64,000 bases of DNA from Schistocerca nitens (lineage: Eukaryota; Arthropoda; Insecta; Orthoptera; Acrididae). Location of the stretch: NCBI RefSeq assembly GCF_023898315.1, contig NC_064618.1, positions 188,471,548 through 188,535,547 on the forward strand, in the 5' to 3' direction. The notes under the pieces were generated by a model. The model saw only the letters and a list, made by a program, of their open reading frames with translations, did no database searches and had not been told where the DNA came from. The translations under genes and the position numbers were made by a program. This document shows positions 1 through 8,989 of the stretch, piece after piece; position 1 is the first letter of the stretch, and every line of letters starts with the position of its first letter.

Positions 1-199
1 TATATGCAAGTGTGCGTAAAACAGATGATTCAAAACTATTTCTGTTTGCTGCACTAGCTTGGCATCAAAGGATTATGTCTGAAACGTTAGTTATCTATGA
101 AAGAATGCTGTTCAAGACAGAAGCACATGACATGTAGGAAATAAAGTGGTCCTAAACCACACTAAATCTCAATTTTTTAGTGTCTAACACACAATTCAA

Positions 200-760
200 C
201 TAAAGCTGCCATTCTGATACCACAGAATGGGCATAGGACACTTGAGTCTGATCAAATGGAGTTCTTACGTCTTCAGATAGATAGTACGCTGTCATTGAAA
301 GCCCATATTAAGGTTCTTTCTGAAAACCGTAATTCTGCTGTATTTACCATTAGGAAAGAGTCTGAAATAATGGATATCCAACGTGTAAATTAGCCTACTG
401 TGCTTGTTTTCATTCACTTATGATATATGGTACAATATTCTGGGGTAACTACTTCCATGGACGAAAGGGTATTTTAGGTCCACAAAAGTGCTGTTCGAGC
501 AGAATGTGATTTATGTTCGCAAGACACTTGTCGACTCCTGTTCCGGAGTCTTGGAATTCTGAGGCTGTCCTCTCTATACATATTTTATTCCATGTTATAT
601 GTTGTGAACAGTGCCAGTGCCTGAAAAGAATAAAACTAATTCCTATGTTACATTGTTGACTACGCTAATACATACTTGTAGATTGTCGTCAGCGTAGGGT
701 TTTATCTGTTGTTACTTTACAGATGTTAATTCCATGTACCGACTCGTTCACGACCACAGG
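200..760 (+). mobile_element. LINE fossil, C-terminal end of a Jockey-type reverse transcriptase ORF
   Basis: Broken plus-strand translation reads like the stretch just after the catalytic core of Jockey/R1-type LINE reverse transcriptases. Near 258-300 it gives MEFLRLQIDSTLSLKAHIK, the usual 'FLGLxLDSxLSWxxHI' block, and further on a 'YGxxxWG'-like block near 430-450 and a 'CRLLFRSLGILRL' block near 520-560. These are established landmarks of the region between the RT and the end of ORF2. Several stops and frame changes interrupt it, so it is an old, dead, 5'-truncated copy. No poly-A tail or target duplication was found. The clade is a guess; that it is a LINE is fairly secure. Confidence 0.5.
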
Positions 761-1168
761 TATTTTCTCCTCTATTTTCTCCTAGGAACGAAAAGTCTAC
801 AATAAAAATTAAAGAAATTAATTGATGCTGTTCGTTTAAACTGAACAAGGTAAATACATGAGAATAGCCAGTTTTATCAGTATTTCTATTTAATGTCCAC
901 CAACGTGACACCATAGAGATATGGATGTTGCTTGTTACATCATGTTTATGATATTGATAAGTGTGGTGACACTATTAATACGAGCAGTAAAGTGGTAAAG
1001 TCATACATAAGTAGTCGTCGATTGTGACACTGTGGCAAACTTGCTCACATGACGCTTCAAATGTAGGAAAAAAGTATTGAGAAGCTTTAACCATATCTTT
1101 AACACATTTCGTAACTTTTTATACCACCTAACTATATGACTGTGGCTGTGTATGTCTGTTGACCCGTA
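761..1168. other. No gene seen
   Basis: AT-rich sequence with short open frames only. If the receptor exon at 1169-1468 is real, this stretch lies on its 3' side (minus strand) and is exon-flanking intron or untranslated sequence. I saw no C-terminal receptor exon (no TYQF-like motif) in it. Confidence 0.4.
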
Positions 1169-1468
1169 TCATGACACGTTCCACATTGCTGGAGGCACTC
1201 CTTCACGGTGAAATTTATAGTACAGAATTTGTAAATGATTGACAGAATGAATGGAAAGATCGTGCACAAAAGTGCAAACCCCTCTTCTCTCCTGGTATTG
1301 AACTGCGACGGAGATGAGCATGTTCAGCCCTGTGATACAATGTACCAGATGCGTAGACAGACAGCCGAGAATACGTAGACCGTATATGGTGTCTACCAGA
1401 TCCGTGACTTCACACAGTTTGTCGTTAATATCGCAGAGCAGCCTCACTTTTTCTGCGCCGTAAATGCA
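1169..1468 (-). CDS. Gustatory-receptor-like exon (7tm_7 family), middle part of the protein
   Basis: Minus-strand frame reading EKVRLLCDINDKLCEVTDLV then DTIYGLRILGCLSTHLVHCI. It follows the insect gustatory receptor pattern of an amphipathic 'L..iH..L...a..iN..f' helix running into a hydrophobic segment ending 'lv..LY'. Receptors of this family are seven-helix ligand-gated cation channels in the membrane of chemosensory neurons. The frame is preceded by a pyrimidine-rich tract and CAG, a convincing splice acceptor whose AG is at 1469-1470 (minus), so the exon would begin at 1468. The donor is unclear: the true exon probably ends between about 1240 and 1300, and the rest of the frame down to 1169 is read-through. 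The matching N-terminal exon lies at 21.9-22.5 kb on the same strand. It could also be a pseudogene fragment. Confidence 0.55.
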   Translation of the reverse strand, partial: CIYGAEKVRLLCDINDKLCEVTDLVDTIYGLRILGCLSTHLVHCITGLNMLISVAVQYQERRGVCTFVHDLSIHSVNHLQILYYKFHREGVPPAMWNVS

Positions 1469-1470
1469 CT

Positions 1471-2168
1471 GTCAGGGATAAATACACAGGGGCAGAAAGC
1501 CACTTCGTCGTAGAATGTGACTAAGTCTCAGAGCGGATTAAGTTATATCACTGGCAGTGAAAAGGCGTTGTCATGGTGACGATCACGTCAGGAACGTTTA
1601 CAGTTGCACAAATGAAAACCTTTTGTTCCTTTTAAATAGTGCATATATGGTAGATGATGTGAGACACTTATGATAGTCTGTAATTTGTACTGCAATCCAT
1701 ATGTCGAGCGCAAGCACTGTGTGCTCTTTGTACGGATGTTGTCTGAAAATGCTGTGAAACGATAAAAAAGTACTGCTTTATTCTTTCTGTTCTTATTAAG
1801 TGGTATCATAAAACGGAGAGCTCATTAAAATAAGGTTACATTTTTTAAAATTCAGCAGAAGCGTGTTATTCAAATTAAATCTCATGCATGTGCAAAAACG
1901 GTCTATTGGAAGTGTTCCATAAAAATAGGTATCTGCGTCGTCGCTTCTTGGTGTATTTATGGGTGTCCTAGCCTTCGAACCAACAGTTCACCAAATGGAG
2001 ACGAAAAACACGAACACTGACATAATCACTTCAATTAACTCTCGTCTGTCCAAAAACGTATACTTTCTTCACGAATACGTAAACGAATAACTTGTCACCT
2101 ACAGCAAAACGTTTTGTTCCTAATAAATTACAAATTAAGGAAAGTCTTAAGTACTAACTCTAGATGAC
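1471..2168. other. No gene seen (probable intron)
   Basis: No recognisable coding or repeat family apart from short open frames. If the two receptor exons form one gene, this is the 3' end of their intron. Confidence 0.4.
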
Positions 2169-2180
2169 TCTTACTTCCTC

Positions 2181-2377
2181 GTCGGCCGAAGTGGCCGTGC
2201 GGTTAAAGGCGCTGCAGTCTGGAACCGCAGGACCGATACGGTCGCAGGTTCGAATCCTGCCTCGGGCATGGATGTTTGTGATGTCCTTAGGTTAGTTAGG
2301 TTTAACTAGTTCTAAGTTCTAGGGGACTAATGACCTCAGCAGTTGAGTCCCATAGTGCTCAGAGCCATTTGAACGGA
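2181..2377 (+). mobile_element. tRNA-derived SINE, subfamily A, with 12-bp target duplication
   Basis: A tRNA-like head with A-box-like GTGGCCGTGCGGTTAAAGG and a perfect B box GGTTCGAATCC is followed by a body reading 'gtccttaggttagttagg' and ending 'agagccatttgaa'. The direct repeat TCTTACTTCCTC flanks it at 2169-2180 and 2378-2389. RNA polymerase III would start transcription inside such a head, and mobilisation depends on a partner LINE. The head resembles long-variable-arm tRNAs (Leu or Ser) but has no proper acceptor stem, so it is not a tRNA gene. The sequence is very close to the copies at 12.4 and 37.6 kb. Confidence 0.93.
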
Positions 2378-2504
2378 TCTTACTTCCTCTAATACCTCGG
2401 CTTGCACAACTATGCCGTGAATGGATCATTTAGTCTCCACACAAAGAAGCCTAGTTCTGCACTAATTAATATATTTTATTCGCTTCAGCTGGAAGTCCTT
2501 ACGT

Positions 2505-2680
2505 GTTGATTTTAGTTTGGTGTTGAGTCACAGCCATATAAAACTTTTTGAAAGATATAACCACTATTTGACTGTACTACAGGTTCTATTCCACAATCTA
2601 GATCTCGGCCTTAGGCCATTTTCAAGTGTTACAACTGCAACTGATGAAAGCACAATAAAAGTACAAGTTTCAGAAAACTG
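2505..2680 (-). repeat. Retroelement tail relic, hammerhead-like core, one arm of an inverted pair
   Basis: The reverse complement of this segment matches 4195-4335: both share 'tgttgcagttgtaacact', a 'TGGCCTAAGGCC'-like stem followed by GA(A)A, and 'gtacagtcaaa..ggttatatct'. The order CTGAnGA - GC stem - GAAA is the hammerhead-ribozyme core arrangement known from tails of Penelope-like and some other invertebrate retroelements, and a better core stands at 12034-12059. Here it is decayed and unlikely to be active. Confidence 0.5.
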
Positions 2681-2861
2681 GCCAGGTAAACAGTTAAAGT
2701 AATGTATGGGTTGCATGATCATTAGACTTGAGTAGAAGACAAACCATCGCCAAAATATTTATCTTGTTAACATTCATACAATGAGAGGCTTACCATTCTT
2801 TCTAAGCGCCTGTGTAAAAATTATTGCAATATGTGTTCATATGGGTAACACTACGAAGATT

Positions 2862-3420
2862 ATGGACTTTGGTGTCCCTCACTTCCCTCCCCCTTTAGCT
2901 TTACCTACATAATCAGACTACCCCACCCTATGCCCCTCCCAAATCATCAATACCACACCACCCCTTACCTACTTTACATAAAAAGTAAACATTCTTCATT
3001 ATACTTTACGGTGATTTTAAATAATAGAACAAATCGTGTTACATTGTACAGTACTGTATTTATCAAGGAGAGCTGTCCCGTTTATCTTATGTTTTTATGT
3101 TCATTACAGCTACTACAGTCATTAACCTTCATACAACATGGGTTACTGCTCCCCTAAAAAGGTGGGTAAATAATATCGCAGTATAGGTGTACATATCGGG
3201 AACACTGTCTATGAAGTAAAAATTAGGTTTCCCTCCTTATCTCCCACCCCCTTCCCGCTTCACTACATCTACTTAATCTGACTACCCCATCTTTCCTCCC
3301 CTCCCACATCAAGAACCCTGAAGCTCTTATGTATTTAACACCTCAGATCGATTCCTCTTAATCCTAATGTGTAACATTCCCTCATTCACTCTGCACCCGC
3401 CCCCTTTCCCCACCCCTTCT
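2862..3420. repeat. Pyrimidine-rich segment with an internal direct repeat about 355 bp apart
   Basis: A C- and T-rich stretch. 'acctacataatcagactacccc' near 2902-2925 recurs as 'catctacttaatctgactacccc' near 3265-3287, both followed by C-rich text. It lies between the two inverted tail relics at 2.5 and 4.2 kb. No coding sense; possibly the untranslated part of an old retroelement. Confidence 0.4.
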
Positions 3421-3871
3421 CACCACTTTCTACTCAATTTTTGTATCATTGTACTCTTGGTCTTTTCTAACGGTCATTGATGTTTTTATGTAAAGGATTT
3501 TAAATTCCAACGATGTTTGTGACCATCTATCTCATATACCTGACCAATATTTAAGCATAATTGTAATTCATAATAATTTATAGCTGTTTATTTTGTAATT
3601 AACCATGTATCAAATATTTCACTACCTTGCAAGATAGTATTTCTACCTGTCTTTAACTATGATGGTGTAAGTCGCATTTTCACGTGCACAATGCGTAGGT
3701 GGCTCTTCACGACATATAATGTAAACACTGACCTCTTCTGCCCTTTTGAAAAAGAATGTAATTGTACAATAAAGAGTCCCACTACCTAACCCCATGATGT
3801 ACCACAGATCACATGATGCAAATTGGGATTTCTTTATGATCATCTTTGAGTATAATTTCACTTCTCTTCAT

Positions 3872-4057
3872 GCTCTAAGGACTATGGGACGTAACATCTG
3901 ATGTCATCAGTCCCCTAGACTTAGAACTACTTAAACATAACTAACCTAAGGACATCACACACCTTCATGCCCGAGGCCGGATTCGAATCAGCGACCGTAG
4001 AAACAGTGCGGTTCCGGACTGAAGCTCCTGGAATCACTCGGCCACATCGGCCGGCTG
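3872..4057 (-). mobile_element. tRNA-derived SINE, older diverged copy
   Basis: Reads on the minus strand as the same family as 2181-2377: the tail 'ctctaaggactatggga' comes first on the plus strand, then 'aacctaaggacatcac', the B box (GGATTCGAATC on plus) and the head 'actcggccacatcggccgg'. More substitutions than the copies at 12.4 and 37.6 kb, so older. Confidence 0.9.
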
Positions 4058-4194
4058 TCTTCATGCCAGTGGCTGTTTAGACAGAGTGTAGCGAATTTGA
4101 TACCTGTGTTTTAGTTATCCATTTTGTTCCACAACCATATCAAGTGAATAAGTCATGATAATTGCCTGTAAATTAGCCTATTACGGGAAAATTG

Positions 4195-4335
4195 TCGAAT
4201 TTACCGTCGACAAAACTTTTTTATCTGTTGCAGTTGTAACACTCGAAAAATGCCTAAGGCTGAAATCTAGTGTGTGCCCAGTGAGTTGTACAGTCAAACG
4301 GCGGTTATATCTCAAAAAAAGAATATTTATCTAGT
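4195..4335 (+). repeat. Retroelement tail relic, second arm of the inverted pair
   Basis: Inverted copy of 2505-2680. The core reads CTCGAAAAATGCCTAAGGCT then GAAATCTAG, a decayed form of CTGAAGATGGCC...GGCCGAAA. See the entry at 2505. Confidence 0.5.
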
Positions 4336-4339
4336 GCTG

Positions 4340-5270
4340 AAAATTTACTTAAAGTGTCTTGTCGGGCACTCGTCCCATAAAACTAGGTTTATGATAGTGA
4401 TGCCGCACATTGCAAAGTCTAAAAATTGTTTATTAGATACATTTATTTCAAGGTAAGACAACTATAAATTAGTGTAATGCAATAGACATTCATAACCTGA
4501 CAGTCTCTGGTATCTGTCAACGCCGGATTATCATATGCAACTGATTATCAAGCTTTTTCCAAAAAAAAAAAAAAAGCGTTTTAGGAAGGGGATAGAAGAA
4601 AAATCTATACACGGTAGCAAGTCACTGATATTTGTTAAACACAACCGGAGACGTTATAGTATAAAAATTGAAAGTAATTGCTGCTTTTACATAAAAAGAG
4701 AAGTGAGTTAAAAGTCGAACATTAGACTCTTCTATTAAATCGATTTAAAGCTTAAAGTTTCAGAAAATTTCAGTATGCAAAAATAAATTTTCGTGATCCA
4801 GTTACGAAATAAAATGTTAACCACTGATTTGAAAAAATCAATATCGAGCTGATTAACATAGGATATTACCAAGAATTTGGTGCAGTCCAATTAGAATCGC
4901 TGTCCTCAGGAATTCCACATATATGTGACATTGTGGAAAGTGTCGGACTGGTAACTACCGTCGACAGTTCAGCTGAAATTTACTTCTGAGTCATGTGGAA
5001 CAATGCAGAAATGATAACTCGCTTCTCCTTCTAAGTTCTTTTTTTACTAAAATCATTTTGTATGATGTACAAAATCATAATTGCAGAATTGTTGTATTGT
5101 TGCCTTCTCTTAACGAATTTCACATAGCTTTTTAACGCTTCAGAAGCCTCAGCCCAAGAGACGTGAGTTGTAGGCTTTTCTTCTTGGTCTTTCTACATTT
5201 ATAGCTGGGGATTCAGAACAATTTTTAATATTACATCGCAAATCAACTCTTCTCCGACAGCTAAATTCTT
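4340..5270. other. No gene seen
   Basis: AT-rich, with a 16-base A run at 4560-4575. Only short open frames; no repeat family recognised. Confidence 0.4.
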
Positions 5271-5274
5271 TTCT

Positions 5275-5700
5275 CTTTAGAGTCATCAGTCTTCAGACTG
5301 GTCCGATATGGCCCTCAACTAATTCCTCTTCTACGTCAACCTTTTCGTCTCAGTCGGTAGAGTGCTTGCCCACGAAAGGCAAAGGTCCCGAGTTCAAGTC
5401 TCAGTCCGGCACACAGCTTTAACCTGTCAGGAAGTTTCCTTGTTCCTTACGTTATCAGGCCACTAGTTTTCAACATTCTCCTCTACCAGTACATCTCAAA
5501 TGCTTCGATTCTCTTCTGTTCTGATTTCACTACCATACAATGCTGTGCTTCAATGGTACATTTCCAGAAAATTCTTCATCAAATTATTGCATGTGTTTGG
5601 TACTAGTAGACTTCCGTTCAGCGAGGGTTTTCTGTTATCTGGGTATCAAAATATTTTAACGCCGTCTATTTCGTGATCCTCAGTTCTCCCCTGATATACG
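5275..5700 (-). mobile_element. Remnant of the RTE-type LINE 3' region, split by a SINE
   Basis: 5275-5345 aligns with the LINE 3' end at about 15238-15306 ('gtcatcag...gactggt..gat..ggccc'). 5486-5700 aligns with 15548-15705 ('acatctcaaatgcttcgattctc', 'cactaccatacaatgct', 'tagtagactt'). It is the same orientation (minus) and same family as the near-full-length copy at 15.2-18.6 kb, but much more diverged. The gap between the two pieces holds a tRNA-like SINE, so the LINE is older than the SINE. Confidence 0.75.
5350..5437 (+). mobile_element. tRNA-like SINE of a second family
   Basis: 'cagtcggtagagtgcttgcc' (A-box-like), 'cacgaaaggcaaaggtcccg' (anticodon-arm region) and 'gagttcaagtctcagtccgg' (T-arm-like), then 'acacagctttaacctgtcag'. 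It sits inside the LINE remnant. The tRNA-like region resembles an Ala/Glu-type tRNA but is followed by SINE body, not by a tRNA 3' end. Confidence 0.75.
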
Positions 5701-5704
5701 GCAA

Positions 5705-6750
5705 AATTTTCGTTCTTTGTGCCTCTCAAATTCGATAGCCAGGTATAGTTATCTATTCTACCAATCGAAAAACTTCATGAGAACTTTTGTCATTTTTCCA
5801 TAATTCCTTCCGTCTTCGTCCTAAAAGATACTTTTGACTGATGTTACATGGATCATGATTGAAGACGTATTTGCGGGGTATCGTTAATTCTTGGCAATTT
5901 TCAGTGAACCATTGTATTGAGGAAGGTGGGTTATTGATGGAAAATATAGCTTTATTAACGATTTTCCACTGTTTTCTGAGAGTATTCTTTTTCTCAAACA
6001 GCTTGCGTTGCAGCTGTGATACACTGAAGTCCACAACACGCTACCAGAACCTTTAGCAAATAGCACCACCTACATATGTAATACATTTTTCTTAACTTAT
6101 AAATCTGCTTCAGCAACTGCCGTTATCAGATAGCAAAAAGTTTTGCACCTTAAGAATAAAGTTCACTGGACCTTGTTCTTGAAGTTCTAAATTTTTTATA
6201 CCTGATTGTGGCAGTAGGCGAAACGGAGTAGTAAGAACGCTCTAAGGAATTACAGATGGTTTTATACAAAAAATATTCACAATGATCGCAAACGCATATA
6301 GCAAACTCACTTCCTCTATTCGTATGTCATCTTCATTGACGTAGAAAAGGATCTTTGACCATTGATTTGCGTTTAGTTTACAGGTGTAAGCAATTGTCAG
6401 TTGATCGAATATGTCAGCAGCCCCGTGAGGTCTGTTGTGGCCCAATATTATTTCGGCTCTTTGTCATTTCTGTGACTGATTCGACGATCGTGATGAAATG
6501 AAAGGCATTTTAATTAAGGATACAATTCAGTAAAACAGTGCATTGGAGAAGTAAAATAACGAGCTGGGATCTCACTTCTCTTTCTCTCTTATTTATGCTC
6601 TTGTTTCAAAGAGCTGACATGGTTGACGAACCGCGCCAATACGAAATAACTCGAAATGAGCACCTTTCAGACCTGCATGGAAGAATTAGAAGCCGAGGCG
6701 TTAGGTGGTAAATTTAGAGGGTTACGAGAAGTTAGAGTCGATCCAAGGAG
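5705..6750. other. No gene seen
   Basis: Short open frames on both strands without family resemblance. No repeat recognised. Confidence 0.4.
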
Positions 6751-6751
6751 G

Positions 6752-6860
6752 GTGTACTGGTAGCCAAAGTGGTTAAGGCGGCAACTAGCGATAAACCAGA
6801 AAGCCGGTTTGGAGTCGCGGCTTGGCATAAATTTACATACGTCGCTCATTTGTGACAGAA
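6752..6860 (+). mobile_element. tRNA-like SINE fragment, third family (degraded)
   Basis: 'gtagccaaagtggttaaggc' resembles a tRNA D-arm and A box; 'gataaaccagaaagccggtt' and 'tggagtcgcggcttggcata' are a decayed anticodon arm and T arm. The SINE type is inferred from layout and from memory of an abundant orthopteran repeat. Confidence 0.5.
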
Positions 6861-6864
6861 TTAT

Positions 6865-7585
6865 GCTTAATACAAATGATGTCAAGGACTTTACATTCAG
6901 CGATTTAATTTCAGATTATCTCGGTTATTTGATGAAATAAAACAGAAATTAACACAACTGCTACATTCGGTTTTTGTGATGTATTTTACTGCAACAAGTG
7001 AAAATTTATGCCAGACCCATACTCCAAAACGGCGTTCCCGCTTAACGAGAGCAGTCACTTTAAGTGCTTTTGCCACACTAGCACGCTTCTCAGCCATCCC
7101 AAATTCTTTGTTATAATATGAATAAAACTAAAGAAAGAAGTTCATATAAACATAGGTTCGCAAATGCTACGTTACAGACTTGCAACTAATAAAAGATTTT
7201 GCCTGAAATGTAGCAACTTCGCTGATATGAAGCCATAGAAAAACTGGACGAGGTTAAGGTAAGGCACTATTTCCATATATTTTGTTTTTATTGGTCTGGT
7301 GAATCTAATAAAACATGTCCCAGACATGTATCTGCAGTGGTTTTCCGGAACAACCAGACAAGCATCCCGAGAATTAAATTTGTTTACTTCCCATTAAGAA
7401 TGTACAAACGTTAATCTCATTGTTGACAACAGTTATTGAGTTGTTTCAGTCGTTTCCTAACCTTGAAAGGAGGTAGTTTTCTATATCGATCAGTGAAGAA
7501 ACGGAATATCAACAGTTTATTTAAGTGGAACTACATAGTAACTGTTGTAGTTTGTAGATTATTTATAAAATAGGGATTCCATTCA
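6865..7585. other. No gene seen
   Basis: AT-rich. It must contain the left end of the transposon whose transposase starts at 7591, but I could not place a terminal repeat. Confidence 0.35.
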
Positions 7586-7590
7586 AATTT

Positions 7591-8503
7591 ATGACAGAGG
7601 AATACACTGATATGGTTTTTATTTATGGCAATTATGATGGTAATGGTACGGCTGCAGTTAACGAATATCGCGTACGTTATCCAACTCGGAGGATTCCGAA
7701 TGCAAGAACCATTAGTGGAGTATTTCGAATGTTATTGGAGACAGGATCTCTGCCTAGCACTCATAATGAGTACGAGCGCTCGATACGTGAAGACGATGAT
7801 GAGGACATTACGATGCTGTTCAACGTAGCCCGGGTACCAGTACACGGCGTATCTCTCAACCATTAGGTATTTCACAGTCTAAGGTATGGCCTACACAGAA
7901 GTACAACAACCTGTATCCTTAGTATAAAGAAAAAGTGCATCATTTACATCCCGGGACATACTGCCCCTCGCTTGGAGTTGTGAAACTGGTTAAATACTAA
8001 TCGGCGGTTACACAAATACATTTTACTCACTGATGAGACACAGTTCATTCGAGATGGTATAAACAATTTACATAACGAGCAGGTATGGTCTGAAACAAAC
8101 CCACATGCAACAGTGCAACACAATTTTCAGCCGCAATTTAGCACAAATGTGTGGTGTGGTATAATCAACACACACTTTATGGCGATACGTACAATTCTTT
8201 CAAGAAGAAATGCCCCCCCTTACTCGAAGATGTTCCACTTGCTACGTGATTATTTCAACAAGACGGCGCGCCTCCACATTTCACCAAAGCCGTTACTACA
8301 CATGTAAATGACCTTTTCCCGCAGAAATGGATTGGTCTTCGTAATCCACTTCTGTTCCTACCAAGATCGCCCGACCTGACGCCAATGGAATTTTTTCTGT
8401 GGAGATGGAAGACAGACATAGTTTATGAGGACAAAATCAATACAAGTGAGGCTCTACTTGCTCGCATTATGAATGCAATAGACGAAATTAAGAACAACCT
8501 GTG
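7591..8503 (+). pseudogene. Broken transposase, DUF4817 helix-turn-helix plus IS630/Tc1-type DDE
   Basis: The first 60 or so codons (MTEEYTDMVFIYGNYDGNGT, then AAVNEYRVRYPTRRIPNART) match the DUF4817 DNA-binding domain of a common insect transposase family. Further on, in a shifted frame, come 'LLTDETQFIRDGI' (first catalytic Asp, about 8021-8060), 'FSTNVWCGII' (8130-8165), 'YFNKTARLH' (where the second Asp block 'FQHDGAPAH' should be, about 8250) and 'PRSPDLTPMEFFLW' (8365-8405, the catalytic Glu block with E present), ending 'EIKNNL' and a stop at about 8501. At least two frame changes and loss of the second Asp motif make it inactive. Full-length relatives run about 330-370 residues, so little has been deleted overall. 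Confidence 0.75.
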
Positions 8504-8761
8504 AAACAGACGAGCAATAAAATCTGTTCATACACGTGCAGCTAAATGCATTGAACACGGTGAATGTATCTTTTAACATTGATTGTGAATGTATTGTGAA
8601 AGTGATGTACGCTCGCATTATGAATGCAATAGACGAAATTAAGAACAACCTGTGAAACAGACGAGCAATAAAATCTGTTCATACACGTGCAGCTAAATGC
8701 ATTGAACACGGTGAATGTATCTTTTAACATTTATTGTGAATGTATTGTGAAAGTGATGTAC
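8460..8761 (+). repeat. 151-bp tandem duplication, two nearly identical units
   Basis: Units 8460-8610 and 8611-8761. I see a single difference, g versus t near 8582/8733. The unit starts in the last codons of the transposase ('ctcgcattatgaatgcaata') and runs into the 3' flank ('gtattgtgaaagtgatgtac'). Near-identity inside an otherwise decayed element means the duplication is much younger than the element, or was kept alike by conversion. Confidence 0.95.
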
Positions 8762-8989
8762 ACTGCACAACCTCCTCAACACTAAGCTTTGATTTTTTTT
8801 TCGGTTTAATATGAATTCAAGTGTGCTATGTTATTAATAAAAGCAGATTATCTCACATATTCATACAGTTTCAGTTAACGTTATCACCATCATTTCTCCA
8901 ATATTAAATTCTCTGCAACTTCTGTTGAAAACTTTGTACAATTGACTGCAATAAAAAGAACTGGGCCAAGTAATTAATTAATTTATAGT

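Noticed and set aside
2181-2377. Possible tRNA-Leu or tRNA-Ser gene in the SINE head
   Set aside because: No acceptor stem; it recurs six times as part of a SINE with target duplications.
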